Shown: piece by piece, positions 11,701 through 25,194 of the stretch
Numbering within the stretch: the stretch's first letter is position 1
Layout of the letters: every line of letters begins with the position of its first letter
DNA from: Asterella californica
Taxonomy: Eukaryota > Streptophyta > Marchantiopsida > Marchantiales > Aytoniaceae
DNA length: 64,000 nt
Assembly: GCA_036924285.1 (NCBI GenBank)
Contig: JAYKYS010000009.1
Span: forward strand, 22,920,001-22,984,000
Direction of reading: 5' to 3'
Notes under the pieces: generated by a model
Database searches by the model: none
What the model was told of the DNA's origin: nothing
The model's input: only the letters and a program-made list of their open reading frames with translations
Position numbers and translations under genes: made by a program

Positions 11701-13684
11701 TATACCGGATTAGTCGTTCACTCCTTCACTTTGATGCATTTCTTAGATTCAGGTCTCTATCTGGTTCCTCTTTTCGCGAGTCCTTTTCCACTGTGAATGT
11801 ACCAATAACGGTAGTGATGTTTGTACGTGAAGATGATTACGACCGCTCAATCAACGAAGCTATCAAGTTCACCAAGTAAGTAACTGCCTGGCATGCCTGG
11901 TTGTTCTTTCTGCCGAATACTTGAGATACATGCTTTTCAGTATGGGTTTTGGAGAGCTCAACTTGTGACTGTTGATGACTGCATGTAAAGACTGCTTGTA
12001 TCTGGAGTATCTCGCTGAAGAATTTGTGTTGTGCATATTCATAAACAAACATTAGTTGACGAACAATTCATCTAATGAGGTTGATGGAAACAGGAAGCGG
12101 CAGCCATCTCCAGAGTCATCTCACCAGCACCAGCATGATGTGAGAGGGGCTTATGATAAATCCAACGGCGCAAATGGCCACTCAGGGGTTACTGAGATGC
12201 ACTCTTTGGGAGACATGAATGGTAACCACGCACCAGAGGCTGAAGGTCTGACCAATATGTCTTCTCGGAGGTAACATTTCTTTTGTCGTTTGGATTTGGA
12301 GCTTTCTCTTTCGTCATAGACGCCAGTGTAGTTTTGACTTACGACGTGGGTTCATCACTTGTTCCTTGTTGGTTCGGTTGTCCCTCTATGACCCCCTCTT
12401 GTTAGCTCTTTGATTTCAGAACCTTATCAACTCTATTAAGGAATTATCAGAAAGCGAGTGGAAAAAATTACTGTATGATATACCTTCTCTCTAGAGCTTT
12501 ACTTCCTCTGCCTCTTTCTATCTTCACCTCTTGCACACTGCGGGATCTTGAGGTTCTGACTCCGGGGATCATGTCTATCGGACGAAATTGGATGTCTAGA
12601 AACTTTCATACTGAACGCCTAATTTAAGGCGAGTTTTATATGCAGGCGACAATCACGCAAGTCTCAGCGGTATTCGGAGAGCGAATACGTGCAAACTATC
12701 TATGACGGTCTTGGAACGTCTAGCGACGAGGAGATAGAAGGTGAAGCAATCTATGACGAGAACTATATCCGTGCGAAGAAGCGGAGGAAAAAAGCCGCAT
12801 CTAGTGATGAAGGTGATGATGAGGAGTACAGGGAGGAAGATGAGGCTGACGAGGACGCCAGTCGAGACGACGATGAGATTGAAGATAGTGACGAGGACGA
12901 CGAGGACAGTTACTACCATAGTAGTAGAGGTCACCAGCAAAGGGGCTTAGGCAAGAGGAAAAGGAAAGAGCACAAGCTGAAATCCGTCGATGAACTCCAA
13001 GGGGGTGGGGAGTTGTCTTGGTCCAGAGGATTGCGACGCAGCAAAAGAGCTACAAAGAGTGCTGTCGATTACAGTAAGTATGAGGAGAGTGAGTTAGAAG
13101 ATGAGGACAATGCCGGAGAGTATACGGATGGGCACGACAGGAATAGGGCCAAAAGTCCTCAAGATTCGGACGCCTCATTCGGGCCCAGTGATAACTCCCA
13201 TGGCAAACGAGACAGCGATGGGGAAAGTGAGGACTTCTCAGATGTGAAGGTCAACAAACAGAAACTTGAGAGACTGAATGATCGGAAGAGTGTCGGTGTG
13301 CCTCACGGGCACGATGAGAAACCAAATAGAGGATATGGAACTGGTTCGTCATTTCAGCCACTCGGTCCATCCCATGTTAGAGGAGACTTGAATAACGGAG
13401 CAAGTCAACCCAGTAAACATATTACGAACGCAGATGTCAAGCCACACAGGTTTCTGGATTTGAACGTGGCAGCTCCAGCCGGCGGTGGGTTCGAGGATGC
13501 TGGAGGCTGCAGCACACAGTCATATCCCGATGGAGAGGGAGACGACAGATCATACCAGTCAAAGTCTTATGATGAAGATGATGATTACTTCGGGGACGGA
13601 GGTAGAGTTGATGTTTCTGCTGGCTATGCTAGTAATGGGCTCACCCCAGGTGTACCCTTTGGTGGTACGGTCAAGAGAGAGTAA
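6826..13684 (+). CDS. DDR4: DDT domain protein, DDR4-like chromatin factor
   Basis: Twelve coding exons keep one frame for 779 residues: 6826-7107, 8828-8938, 9220-9306, 9642-9679, 10032-10113, 10305-10411, 10870-11026, 11221-11313, 11504-11627, 11833-11875, 12094-12270 and 12646-13684. A basic, Pro/Ala-rich N-terminus is followed by a DDT domain from about residue 76 (WQLRNMWELASVLHFLHVF) to about 160. The conserved block after it includes FRKERIGAD and YWYFDDPALGHRLCRD (about 222-250). The C-terminal half is highly acidic (runs of Asp/Glu) with basic patches such as KKRRKK and GKRKRK that look like nuclear signals. DDT proteins of this plant family partner with ISWI remodellers in the nucleus. 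The DDR4 assignment rests on the order of these blocks. The exon 10 acceptor (after 11832) is the least certain border. Confidence 0.82.
8675..8714. repeat. (AG)20 microsatellite
   Basis: An uninterrupted AG dinucleotide run within the 1.72-kb first coding intron of the DDT gene. Confidence 0.97.
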
Positions 13685-16630
13685 CCATCTGGCTTCTCTT
13701 CCAACATAGTTCTTCCTTACAGCTCAAAATCCTTTCTGGGTTGGTTCACTGGCCATCCAAGGTACGGGTTTATGGTCGTCCGGCAATTTCAGGCTCTGTC
13801 CACAGCTTTTATCCGCTATGTGTTTGTACATTCAGTACATAGAGGGCGTCGCTCTCACACGTAGTTCTCCCTGCACTGTCGTTTAATCCCATGTTGTTCA
13901 TTTGCACCGTCCATCAGGGCGCGAGGTCTCTGGCCGTAAGGCCTTGACTTGCAATGCGATATGAGTTCAGAATATTTGTGTCTTTGGATCTCTCTCTGCA
14001 GGGCGTAATCAAACTCAGGGATTGGTCTGCGATACAGATTTTCAGAGGCTAGGATAGGCACAGCTCATGTGTACAACTTCCGTTACCTTGTTATTTACAC
14101 AATCCACCAGGGCACAGAGACAACGGCCGTAAGGCTTCCGTCTTCACCGATCTTCGAGTACAATTTCTCCTTCGTTAATTGCACCGGTCACCCAGTGCGT
14201 GGGGGTTATGGTTGTGAGGCTATTGCATACATTGCTCTGTGAATACAATGCCTCTTCTGCAGCGCGGCGTTCATGGTGGAGGCTTGGGCAGGCACTATTT
14301 TCCATTTGTCCAAGTAGGGTCTATTCTCCTCTGGACGTAGTAAAGCTCCGTGCTTAGCCTTGTGGCCATTTACTTTTGGTGGGAGGAATTTTGAGCAGTA
14401 TCAGTGCTCTTTGTAAATCATTAGTTCCATCGGCACCTGATGTAGAGTAGAATGCAGGTGTATGCAGGTGTAAAATATATCACAATAGGCGGTTATCTCA
14501 TTCGGGATATAGATTCCAGCAATTGCTGCGAATTGAAAGATGACAAACTGCTCTCTGTATTTTGGAATCTGGAAAGAGATCAGGGACAAGACGTCAATGA
14601 GTTCACTTCTTGTGTTGTCTAAGCTCGTGCAACTGCGATTTGCCTCAGTTCTTTGGTTGTTACATTTCTGCCGAGCTGCTCATTGTTTCCCTGTCCATAG
14701 AGTCCCGGAGATTTTTATTAACGTTCTTTTGTGCGGGGTCAGAGAACCAGTGTGTTTGTGGTTCACCATCAAAACTTCACTACGCACAGGAGGTAGCGCT
14801 TATTGTTCTTTGTTCTTGTATGAGAATAGTAGCAATCTATCGTCAGTGGTGCTCAGGTCCGAAACAGTTCGAATGTCTAATGTCTAATGTCTCGCAAGAC
14901 TACGACGGTTAAGGGATTTCACCTTGACGGGATGGTCTAGTCTCCAGTTCTCAGGTCCTTTTGTCATGCATGCTTGCTGCTTGCTGCTTGTAGCAGTTCT
15001 CAAGTCCTCGCAGGTCAAAAGTGGTTGATGCTCGGGACGTCTCGCTGGCCAGTTGAACCAAGCGGAATTTCAACCGTGAAAAATGTTTGCAGTAAGTCGA
15101 TGGAGTACAAGGTACAAAAGCAGTACAGTCCTCCTGACCGCCATCTGCCTTTTCTGCAATCGTGCTTGCATCGTCCTCCGGACTGCCTTTTCTGCTATGT
15201 ACGTTTGCTGAAGACTGTCTTGACTAAGGCGATATAGTACACCTTGTCTAAAGGTAAATGACAGGGTGCGGTGGTAACCTTACTTGTAAAGGTGTTTCTT
15301 CTCTATAAATCAATCTGTTGCTGATCGGTTACAGTATGCATGCAACTTGAGGTTTCGCCATGATTTAGGGTTCTGAGTTACGGTGGGAACAAAAAGTTCT
15401 TATAAAGCACTCTAAGAATTAGGTTAGAAACAAAACATATTTGTCTGATCAAACTCAGGATACATCATTGTTTCTTTTATACTTTTTCTTGTTGAAAGGC
15501 GACGCAAGAGTTCTTAACTGATAAAAGAGAAAGGCACCCATACAGAAGCCAAAGGTCGAAAGGAAAACGCCCCAAGGAACGCAAACAAGAGAGTACCAAC
15601 TCCAGTATGATTTTAACATACCAGCGAGGTGCATGACAGTCAATTTTGTAAGATACTGTAAGAATTAGGTTATATTAGGTGAATATTGACAGATATGGGT
15701 TCATGTAGTCTTCTTGTTTTAATAGTTTGAAAGTCGAAATCAGAGCACCGCAGCAGTATTAAGCCAAAAGATGAATGGAAGGAATATCCAAAGCGGGCAA
15801 CAAGTCGGTGAGATAGCAACTACACGAAACCAAACCAAGCAGTAATACTAAGTAGCAGGTCCAGCAGCATAATAGCTAACAAAACCCTCAAAGGAGCAGT
15901 GTAACTCTCATCTGGAAGTAGATGAAAAGCGACGTATGATAACTTGCAGATAGTGAACCGAGAGCCAAATGGTTGAGAAGCTAGCAGCGGGGACCAAAGC
16001 TCTCATACATCGAGGGGATCAACATAATCTCCATGAATGAACGAGGAGTAAAAAGGCCTTGTGTCGTTGAGTCACAAGCCAGGAAAACTGAAACAAGAAA
16101 ATATGTGGAAATGGAACCTCATGTTAATGGAGAGTAGTGGTTGGCGGAGGGTAAGAAATCTGCTTAGGCATCGTACAACATCTAGTTGTCATACTGCAAT
16201 CTTTTTCTGCTGAGGGCAGTGCTTCTCCGCTTTCTCTACAAGGTTTTGCAGTATTCGAGTTGGTCACAGGCGTATGTTACAGAAGCTCCAACGGCAATTC
16301 TGATCGGACTCTTATTCTATATTAACCTTCCACCGTGGGCTCCTCTTTTCAGACTCCTTTCAGACTCCTTTCAGACTTCTTGACCTACCCATCTCTATAC
16401 CTGCTTCTTCTCCTATATCCGTCTTCTGCCGTCAGACACTTCCAACAGTTGCCTCTACGTTAGTCTCCTTCATCGTTTTTTCTCCTCTTCTCGTTCTCTG
16501 TACACCACGCCCTTCGACTGCTTGCTCGCGCAAACCTTCCCCACTATGCTCACATCCCTTTGTCATCTGTAAGACCTTCGGTTACATGAATATACTTCTT
16601 CTCTCTTCCTCTCTTTTTCGCCTCTGTCCT
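13685..16630. other. 3' flank of the DDT gene, no clear gene
   Basis: Probably contains the 3' UTR of the DDT gene. Two or three loosely similar blocks containing CAGGGC and GGCCGTAAGGC lie at about 13895-13950 and 14090-14140. ORFs of up to 115 codons (14540-14887) occur on the plus strand but show no domain, no splice logic and no biased composition. A motif like AAGAATTAGGTTA repeats near 15413 and 15660. TTTCAGACTCC repeats three times near 16347-16380. Confidence 0.4.
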
Positions 16631-16637
16631 GCTTTCA

Positions 16638-16725
16638 CTACTATGGTCTCATGTGGATCCAACCACATCACTTGACTTTTTCTACTATGGTCTCATGTGG
16701 ATCCAACCACATCACTGAGCTTTTT
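16638..16725. repeat. 44-bp tandem duplication with internal hairpin
   Basis: Two nearly identical 44-bp units begin at 16638 and 16682. Each holds TGTGGATCCAACCACA, a 5-bp-arm hairpin around a BamHI-like core. Confidence 0.85.
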
Positions 16726-17209
16726 CTGACACTTCGGTACACTTTTCCACCTTTGCTCTTTATGTTTCTTTGCTGTATTTACACATTTTGCATATCTCAT
16801 CGCTCTTAACTTAAGGTGGAGCCTTGATTGGAATAACGATACTTGGAATAGTTTGTGGAACCTGCTCTGGACTAAGGAAATCCTACACCGTAGAGACTCC
16901 ATCTTCCTTTGATAATTCTACATCGGGTTTTCTTCAAGAGAGCTAGAGCAACTCAGGTTAACGCTAACCACACTACTGCGCTACATGTGATTTGTCGGAG
17001 GATACTCCACACATTTTCAGTTGCTGTGCCACTCGTCTTCGTTACTGGAATGAGGTCTTTAAGATATATCAATATATTAATGATTGAACGAGATAAGGAT
17101 ATATTAGGTGCTATTGTATTTTGACTTGAAGATATGTTAAGATATGTTTAATATAGAAAAGTTTAATTAATTTTTGCTCTTGGTACTTTTTTTTGTCCTT
17201 TTGTATTTT

Positions 17210-17864
17210 TCCTCTATGATTCATCTTGCCCACCCAAGCATCGGACCTCCTTCATATGTACTTCTGGAGATATGCGACCCCGCTCTCTTCTTTTGTTCTT
17301 GAGAATTATATCACATACTCGATCATGAGATCAATCATAATTCTCGTCTCGATGTCAATTTAGAGAGTTATTGGTATCATTGAAAAGCTCTCGGCGAGTC
17401 TTTTCTAATGATATCTTATTCGTCTCAAGATCTTAAGTGAAGCTCTATCCAAGATCCAAAAGGTTGCTAGAGCTTTAAGACTTAGTGTTTTCAGAAGAAC
17501 TGTGATCTAGTGCTAGACTGGGGACCCTGTGGTTCGGACCACCGTCCGACCAGTGCATGTCTGCATCCAATCACGTCTCGATCCGCTTGGACTTACGTCT
17601 CAGATCTACGTTGCAGACTTGCATTTCAGTCCGGTTCTAAACTCTCCCCTTAGGTCAACGTTGATCTAGGGTCTCATTAGAGTAGGCTCCTACATCTTAA
17701 TCTAATGTTCCAACCTTGGTTCAATGAATCACTTAGGGTTCATTTGTTCTTGACTTCCCGGTCAAGCCGTGAAGTCCTACTCGCAACATTCACAACCTAG
17801 CGTAAGTCCTCTAAGATTTTGTTGTTCGTGTCTGCATCTGATCTTGAGACTGAGGGTCACGACA
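17210..17864 (-). mobile_element. Inverted Ty3/gypsy LTR fragment
   Basis: The reverse complement aligns along its length with the LTR at 21950-22560, including the start TGTCGTGACCC, the GAACCAAGGTTGGAACATT block and the GACTGAAATGCAAGTCTG block. It covers about the first 600 bases of an LTR and breaks off near 17210. No internal retrotransposon region is attached, so it is either a solo or truncated LTR, or the product of an inversion. Confidence 0.8.
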
Positions 17865-18154
17865 TGTTCTTATGACTCATATCTTAACGAGGAACAAACT
17901 CCATGCACTTGTCAAGTAGCACCAACTTTATGCATACAAAAAGTTACAAAAGATCAATTCAACATCATTGATGTCATCTCACTGCTACAAGATCATGGAA
18001 CCAAAGTTGTATGATTCTTGTAGTAGTTAGAGATTTCTCACATATATGATACAATAAAGGAAAACATCATTCCTTGTCTTTAGACACTAGTGTTCAACAT
18101 AATCCCTCAACAAACTATGGTGGTCAACCTATCAAGTATACCTTTCATGATTTT

Positions 18155-19131
18155 TGTGTACCTTTAGATATATGAATCCTAAGTGGTTCTCTGAACCAAA
18201 ATCAGAACATTGGGTTAGAATATATCTCAAGGCGACCCAGACGAATGCTGACCTTAGAGTACAAGTCTAAAAACGGATTGAAATGCAAGTCTAAGATGTA
18301 GGTTTGAGACATGAGTCCGAGATGTGGGTCTGGCACAGACAGACATTGGTCCAAACCACAAGACCTAGTCCGGCACTGGTCCATGGTTCTTCGGAAAAAT
18401 GCTAAGTGTTGGAGCTCCAGCAACGTTTTGGGTCATGGACAGAGGTAAGAGATAAGATCTCGAGGCGTCGGGATCTTTCCAATGATAACAAGAACTCTTC
18501 GAAGTGACATAGGAGTTGAGAATTACAGCCGATCTCGTAATCAAATTAATAGTATAATTTTCAAGGATCAAAGAGGAGGGCGGGGCCGCCGATCCTCAGA
18601 AGTATATACGAGAGAGACTCTATGGATGTGTGGATCAAGACGAGTCACCCGACCTTAGAGTTTGACATGCGGACTCTATGCATGAGGTGATGGTTGGACC
18701 AATACCAACGTACGTTCTGGTCAAGACGTGTCTGAACTTGAGAACAACCCTAGGACTGGGGTAAGACTAGGGAACGAGACGGCAGATCTGACCACCGTTT
18801 GAGAGCACGGACACAGACGGACATCACACGCGGTTGGGCTAGAGGTGTGCTGGAGGTATTGTTTAGGACCATGGACTTTATGGGAAGTCCGTCTCAAGTC
18901 ACATTGTGACTTGCTCATGTTTTGAGATCGACCTAGCCTGGTCTAGGTCGAGATTTAAGGAATGCTGAACTTGAGAGTTAGAGAGACAGTCTAACTCAAA
19001 CCCGCATCAAACAAGATAAAGATAAGTGGTGCATGAATGTTAACATATGATTGTAGTTTGTAGGTTAGTGTTGAGAGTTTCGTGACCTACTAAGCAAGAG
19101 CTTCCGCTGATGCAACAAGATGATAGATGCA
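18155..19131 (+). mobile_element. 5' LTR of a Ty3/gypsy element, 5' truncated
   Basis: Similar along its length to 22070-23035. Shared blocks include CTAAGTGTTGGAGCTCCAGC, ACTTGCTCATGTTTTGAGA and AAGATAAGTGGTGCATGAA. About the first 210 bases seen in the 3' LTR are absent or replaced by unrelated sequence (17870-18155). A standard primer-binding site after 19131 is not evident. The end is placed at a CA shared by both copies and could be off by a few bases. Confidence 0.75.
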
Positions 19132-21949
19132 CGAAAAGTGTTATTAGAGACAACGCTTCGGTGAGCGAGAACTCGAGATAACGATTGAAGGTTGGACGTT
19201 TGAGGAGAGATGCGAGATACGAAGTAGATCCACGTTTCTAGGTGAACGCTTGGAGCAATGGTTGACGTGAGATAGAGTTCTAAGGGGAAGTCCAAGAAAC
19301 AAGTGACGGCTGACACCAAGATCAGATCAACTCGAGCTAACCTCGAGGTACAATTAGGGGATGATAACCAGCAACCTTCGTCTCAATGTCGAAGAAGTCA
19401 TGTATCAACTGCGACACTGGTGCAACAGGATGGAGTATTACCAACTGTGCTCAATTATTCAGGTGCGAGAAGTCAAATAGCTTTTTGTGTAGAGCTCATC
19501 AAGATGATGAAGATCATGCACGAGAGCATGATCTCTAAGGATAAACGTATCACCGAGCTTGAAGCAGATCGATATAATTCCTCGTCTACTCAAAAGCTTT
19601 GTAAGACAAATCTGTCGATGTTGTTTTCAACCGTATGATGAACTCGTAACGTTAAGGATTTCTGAACTGAGTTAGATGTATACTTTAAGACGCAATAGGC
19701 TAAGGAATCTGAGTAGGTGAGAGCGATAGTTACATGATCAAGTGTTTCTATGATGGATCGCATCCAAAGATGAGCATATCTTGATTGTCTCGATGCTTGG
19801 TTGGAAAGAGTTCAAGGAGTTGCTCACGGGACGATTCACTCTAGAGTATCAAAGGATTTGAGATGGTGTCGAGTTAGTTAGGTTGAAACAGACGGGACCT
19901 TAAGTGCTTATGTGCGCGAGTTTAATGCCAAGCTGGATTCGTTCTCCAATTAGACTGAGGAGATCATGATTCATTGGAGTACTCAAGCCCAACTCGGAGA
20001 AAGCTCTCTTTTGGATGCCGAAGCTACTTGAGACATGTGTCGAACTTTTGAAACTAGCGGAGCGGATTGAGGACGAGGAAGTCCAACAACAGAAACCTTT
20101 TGAATTGCACAGCATGGACAAGGTTCATAAGAAGAACAAGTGCTTCAAGCGACAATGAGATGGGAGTGAGAAAGATCGAAAAGATTATTCTATCTCGGCA
20201 ACAAAGCGACAGCAAACAAATTCTAATTTTACTTGCTACAACTGTGGCGGGACGGGTCATATTGCTAAAGGTGTATGAAGCTTAAGGTTAGTAAGTGTAG
20301 CATGAATGCTTTTGTTGCAAAGGACTTGTTGGAGGGTCAGATGATTGTGATCTTAAGAACCACGAAGAAGACTCCAAGATTGATTTTTCTACAAGCCTAA
20401 GTTGCTAACTGTGACGTTACATTCCTTGTTTACATATGAGCGACCCACTCCTTCATAAGTCCAAAGTTGATGAAGAAATTGGACTTGTCTAACTCCAAGA
20501 TAGACAAGTCTATTGAGGTGCACTTTGTCAAGGGCAAAACGTATCAAACTTCTGAAATGGCTTTGGACGTACGATTTGCGTGTGGGGAAGTTGGAGTTCA
20601 CAGAGAACTTCACGGTATGCTAGATAGATGACATTTGAGAAACACTTTCTTGGATAAGTTTGAAGTGGAACTTAGACGAAAACCTTTGAGGTTGAGCGTC
20701 AAAGTTAAAGGGCGGAAGCTTGGAGTGAGACTGATCCAAAAAGTGCAAAAAGTTGATGACTTTTTGATATAATTTGATCAAAGACAAACAACGATGTAGT
20801 CATGTGTTTGATGCAGGCTGCAGATTTGATGACGAGTGGCAGACAAGAGGAAACATCAAGAGACGCGACTAAACTTTCGAAGGTGCTTCATGAAGTGATT
20901 AAGGAGTTTGAAGATATCTTAACGGATGAGCTACTTTTTGAATTACTTCCAAAGTGGATGGTGGACTAGGGTGGGGTTAGAACCACCCTCCAAAGCTCGT
21001 TATTGACTCAATCAGATGAAACTCCTTGAGTTCAAAAACAACTCGATGAGCTATTGACACGAGGATATATTTAAATCATCAAGTCATCTTACAGAGACCC
21101 AGTTCTTTTTGCAAAGAACAAGGATGGAAAGTTACAACTCTGCGTAGATTATCATGCGCTCAATAAGATGACGATGAAGAATAATTATTCGTTGTCAAGG
21201 ATAGATGACATGTTTGATAAGTTAACGGATGCAAAGTACTTCAACAAGATAGACTTCAGACTTCAACAAGATAGTCTATATATTATCAGATCTGGATAGC
21301 TGACCCAGATGTTGAGAAGATCGATTGTTGAACCAAGTACTGATCGTTTGAGTTCGTAGTGATGTCATTCGGACTCTACAACACTCTTCGACATTCACCA
21401 CATTGATGAACACCATTTTTGCGAGGAGATGGACGAGTTTGTCATTCTTTACATCGAGGACATCTTGATCTACTCAAAACTGGTTTGGATAAGCATCAAA
21501 ATCAAGACTTAAGTTTGCATTAACGGACAAAGCGAGTGTGAACACTTGTCTTGGGACTTGAGATGATATTACGTTGTAGTTTTCTAACTGTAAAGTAAAT
21601 GTAACCACGTGTCTAAGTCAAATCAGATTGCGACCAGAAAGTGAGCTTCGGAAAATCTATTAAGTAGGTGTGAATACTTATAAGTTAGCAAGTCTTAGAG
21701 TCTTAGATAGAATGTTTAGAAATTGCCAACTAGTTTTGTTAGGGGTGGCCAAAGAAGTTAGGCTCCGTCAAGACTAGTTAGAATTTTCTAAGTGTTCTAA
21801 CGATAACTTAAGACTCAAGCCAAGAAGAGAATTACGGGTGAGCTACCAGAATGTAATTATGGCGCCAAGGATTGGCTATCCATTTTGAACTTGACGTCAA
21901 CTTAAAGATCATTGTTGATGAAGGCATCAACCTCCAAAGTGGGGGTGAA
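19132..21949 (+). mobile_element. Ty3/gypsy internal region with gag and RT, integrase lost
   Basis: The gag part opens at 19303-19638 with frames broken downstream. A zinc knuckle at about 20234-20274 reads CYNCGGTGHIAKGV, with the last Cys lost. Reverse transcriptase follows: KLQLCVDYHALNK at about 21129-21170, then the YIDD-type site as YIEDILIYS at about 21448-21475. Stops and frameshifts interrupt both. After 21480 only about 470 bases remain before the LTR, too little for RNase H and integrase, and I see neither. A polypurine tract AAAGTGGGGGTGAA directly abuts the 3' LTR. This is an inactive deletion derivative. Confidence 0.8.
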
Positions 21950-23035
21950 TATCACGTCCCTCAATCTCAAGATTAGACACAGACGCGAACAACAAACCCT
22001 AGTGGACTTGTACTAGGTTATGAATAATGCGAGTAGGACTAAAAAGCTTGGCCGAAAAGTCGGAAACATATGAACCATATGTGGTTCCTTGAACCAAGGT
22101 TGGAACATTGTGTTAGGACGTAGAGGTCTATCCTAAGGTGACCCTAGATGATGTTGACCTAAGGGGGCAAGTATGAAAACGGACTGAAATGCAAGTCTGA
22201 GACGTGAGTCCAAACAGATCCGGCGCAAACAGACGTTGGTTTGCACCACATGGTCCTAGTCTCGTGTTCCTCAAAAAAATACTAAGTGTTGGAGCTCCAG
22301 CGACATTTTGGGTCGTGGACGGAGCTCAGAGTAAGATCTCGAGGCCAGTAAGATATCATTAGAAATGTCTCGACAAGCATTTTTCAATGGTACCAAGAAC
22401 TCTTATAACTAACATTGGAGCTGAGAATTATGACCAATCCCGTGATAGAGTTGTATAATTTTCAAAGACAAAAGAGGAAGACTGAGCCGTCGATTCTCAT
22501 AAGTATATATGAGGAGGACTCGATGCTTGATGAGCTAGGATGAGTCACTCGACCTTAGAGTTCGACATGTGAACTCTAGACATGAGATGATGACTGGGTC
22601 AATACCAAAGCGCATTCCAATCTATATGTGGATGTCTGAACTTGAGAACAACCCAAGGGCTGAGGCAAGACTAGAGAACGTGACGACGGGGTCGATCACC
22701 ATTCGAGAGCTTAGACCTAGACGGACATCACGGACGGTTGACTGCTAGGTGTGATGGAGGTACCGTTTAAGACTCATGACTTATGAGAAGTCCGTCCCAA
22801 GTCACATTGTGACTTGCTCATGTTTTGAGACTGATCTAGCCGGGTCTAGGTCGAGACTAAAGAAATGTTGAACTTGAGAGTTAGGGAGACGGTCCCGCTC
22901 CTACTTAGGTCAAACGAGATAAAGATAAGTGGTGCATGAACGATAACATGAGAATGTGATTTGCAAGTTCACGTTGTGAATTTCGTGAGTATTGAGCAAG
23001 AGCTTCCGTCGACGCAACAATATGATAGGTGTGCA
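21950..23035 (+). mobile_element. 3' LTR of the Ty3/gypsy element
   Basis: Begins TATCACGTCCCTCA right after the polypurine tract; the inverted copy at 17864 has TGTCGTGACCCTCA at the same place. It ends near the CA at 23034-23035. The length of about 1.09 kb is usual for plant Ty3 LTRs. Divergence from the 5' copy is clearly visible by eye, so the insertion is old. Confidence 0.78.
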
Positions 23036-23160
23036 AAATGTGAGCTATTATCTTCTTTGAACTCCTCACACATTCAGGAAAGAACTGTGTAAAGATGTTT
23101 AGCAATTTTCTTCCATCTCTTTTTTGTGTAAATATTATTAAACCACATATCTCTCTCAAC

Positions 23161-23164
<4 letters not shown>

Positions 23165-23193
<29 letters not shown>

Positions 23194-23194
23194 T
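23165..23194. repeat. (AT)n microsatellite
   Basis: An AT dinucleotide tract just beyond the 3' LTR. Confidence 0.9.
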
Positions 23195-23590
23195 TGACTA
23201 TTCAAATCTACTATCTATATGTCCAAGGATTTGCACTCCCAGCTCACATCTAGTTTTTGTCACAATCACAATTACATCTAATTTCAAATTTGTATAACTT
23301 CGTCACTGCAATCTCATTTTGTCAAATCCAATTTTTTCTATGCTCATCACACCGTGGTGGCTTCACTTTCCAGAGGTCCAATCTTTTTCTCTTTTAAGCT
23401 AAGGTCCAGTTTGATCTATGGTGCAATTAACCTAAGATCTAACTTATGAGCAGCTTGTCCTATAGAAGTCAACATACTGAAGCCTCAACTTTCATCTCAC
23501 CTTTTTATTTCTCCCTAGAGCCGTTATTTGACACGACGATGCACTTCCAAACCTTCAAATGTGAAAACTTGATACAAAATAGAAATTAAT

Positions 23591-23630
23591 TTGTATCTAA
23601 CCTTTCTTGGCAAAAGTGTTAGACAATAAA
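23591..23630. repeat. Dispersed palindrome, copy A
   Basis: Imperfect inverted repeat of the form TTGTATCTAACCTTT, loop, AAAAGTGTTAGACAATAA. It belongs to the family best seen at 57320-57360. Confidence 0.6.
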
Positions 23631-25040
23631 TTAAGCATGTTGGCTAGGTTTAGATGCAGTTGCATTATATTTTAATGGAGTTTGGTTTCGATTGTCATAC
23701 AGTGATCAGCCACAAATGTACATGCAATGTGATTGTTTTCTTTGTATAAGAAAGAAAATAATATTGAATAACATCTTTCATACTCTAACTACATATATAT
23801 ACATGGAATGATATAGAATTGGATGAATGTGATATTGCTAAAATATAAAAAGAGTATAGTATAACTGAATTGCATATGCAAGATCATACATTCTCTCTAT
23901 ATCAATATGAATAGGTAGATGTGTATACGTTTGGTGTCTAAGTTCACTGCAATCTTAAGAGCATATCGATGATCATCCTGAAGATTTTATATTCCCAAGG
24001 AACATAGTAGTAATTTAGACTGCATAGTGCAATGCAAAATAGAATTAGAATGAAACAAGTGCAATTGTTAAGCATGAAAAGAGTCATAATAAACTATAAA
24101 TATGAATCAGAGAGCATTCTAAGTGGTCAAATGAAGTTATAAATTTATAATTTATAAGATATTTGTTACAAAGAAATTAGCAAAGAATAAATCTCAAGAG
24201 AGATTTATAGTGGACTTCTAATTATAAGACTTACGGACCATAAAAAACATGTCATTGATCTTTAAAATGCTATATAATGGTGTTAAACACAAAATAGAAC
24301 TTAATAATTATCAGACATGGAAAATAACGAAAGGACCTACGTCCATAGCAATGTACATCTACTTACTCGCTTTTCACCTTCGTTGTCGAGGTTTCAGTTG
24401 ACAACATTTCTCAAGTTCGTGTGAATTGCATTCAGGAAATAACATTAAGCAGTAGTTATGAAACAAGTAGAATTGTCTTTGCTAAACACGACAAGATACT
24501 CAACCTCGTTGATGCATCCACCAAGTTAATCACCAAGTTCAAAACAATCTCAAAAAAGATTGGTAAGTAATAAAATGGATTGTTTAATGAATGACATTTC
24601 TTATTATTTTCAACACTTTATGGAGTTGTTGAACGGAACATCAAAACCTGCTTCAAAATGTTTTAATGTCCATATATGTAATAATGAACTTGATTTGAAC
24701 TTCGGTGTGAAATTGAATGGCAAGTGATATATATTATTGGGAATGAATGAGAGGAAACTCCCTATGCATGCAACATGAACTTCAAGGGAGTTTTTTCTCG
24801 TTTGGTGTTATTGAAAAAGATATAAATGTTAAGTGAAAATTCTATACCAAACTGATAAAAAACTAAAATTATTTTATATATTAAATATAAACAATATCTA
24901 GAGATGCGAGAAGATCCTGACATAATCCATACAGGAAGTATAGAGTCACGTGTTTTAACTTGTACGTGAAGTACAAGTTAGGAAATCTGTTCACAGGAAA
25001 AATATATTTATTTGATAGATTAATTATTATTATTATTATT

Positions 25041-25073
25041 ACTTTTCTAACACAAAGGTTGGATAATAAATTA
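25041..25073. repeat. Dispersed palindrome, copy B
   Basis: The right arm CAAAGGTTGGATAATAAATTA is well preserved. The left arm is blurred by an ATT trinucleotide run. Confidence 0.45.
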
Positions 25074-25194
25074 ATGAAGATGGTGAATATGCAAGACATA
25101 ATAAATACGTTGAATGTGCACGATAATTATTTAATTAAGATTAAGGATATAAAAGTAAAGAAAAAACTTCTCTAACGAGAAAAAGAATAAAACT

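Larger units (their letters stand above)
23195..25190. other. AT-rich spacer, no gene seen
   Basis: Strongly AT-rich, with stops in all frames. It contains two members of the dispersed palindrome family (23591, 25041) and a hairpin with 10-bp arms TAACTTGTAC at 24956-24980. Nothing else is recognisable. Confidence 0.5.
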
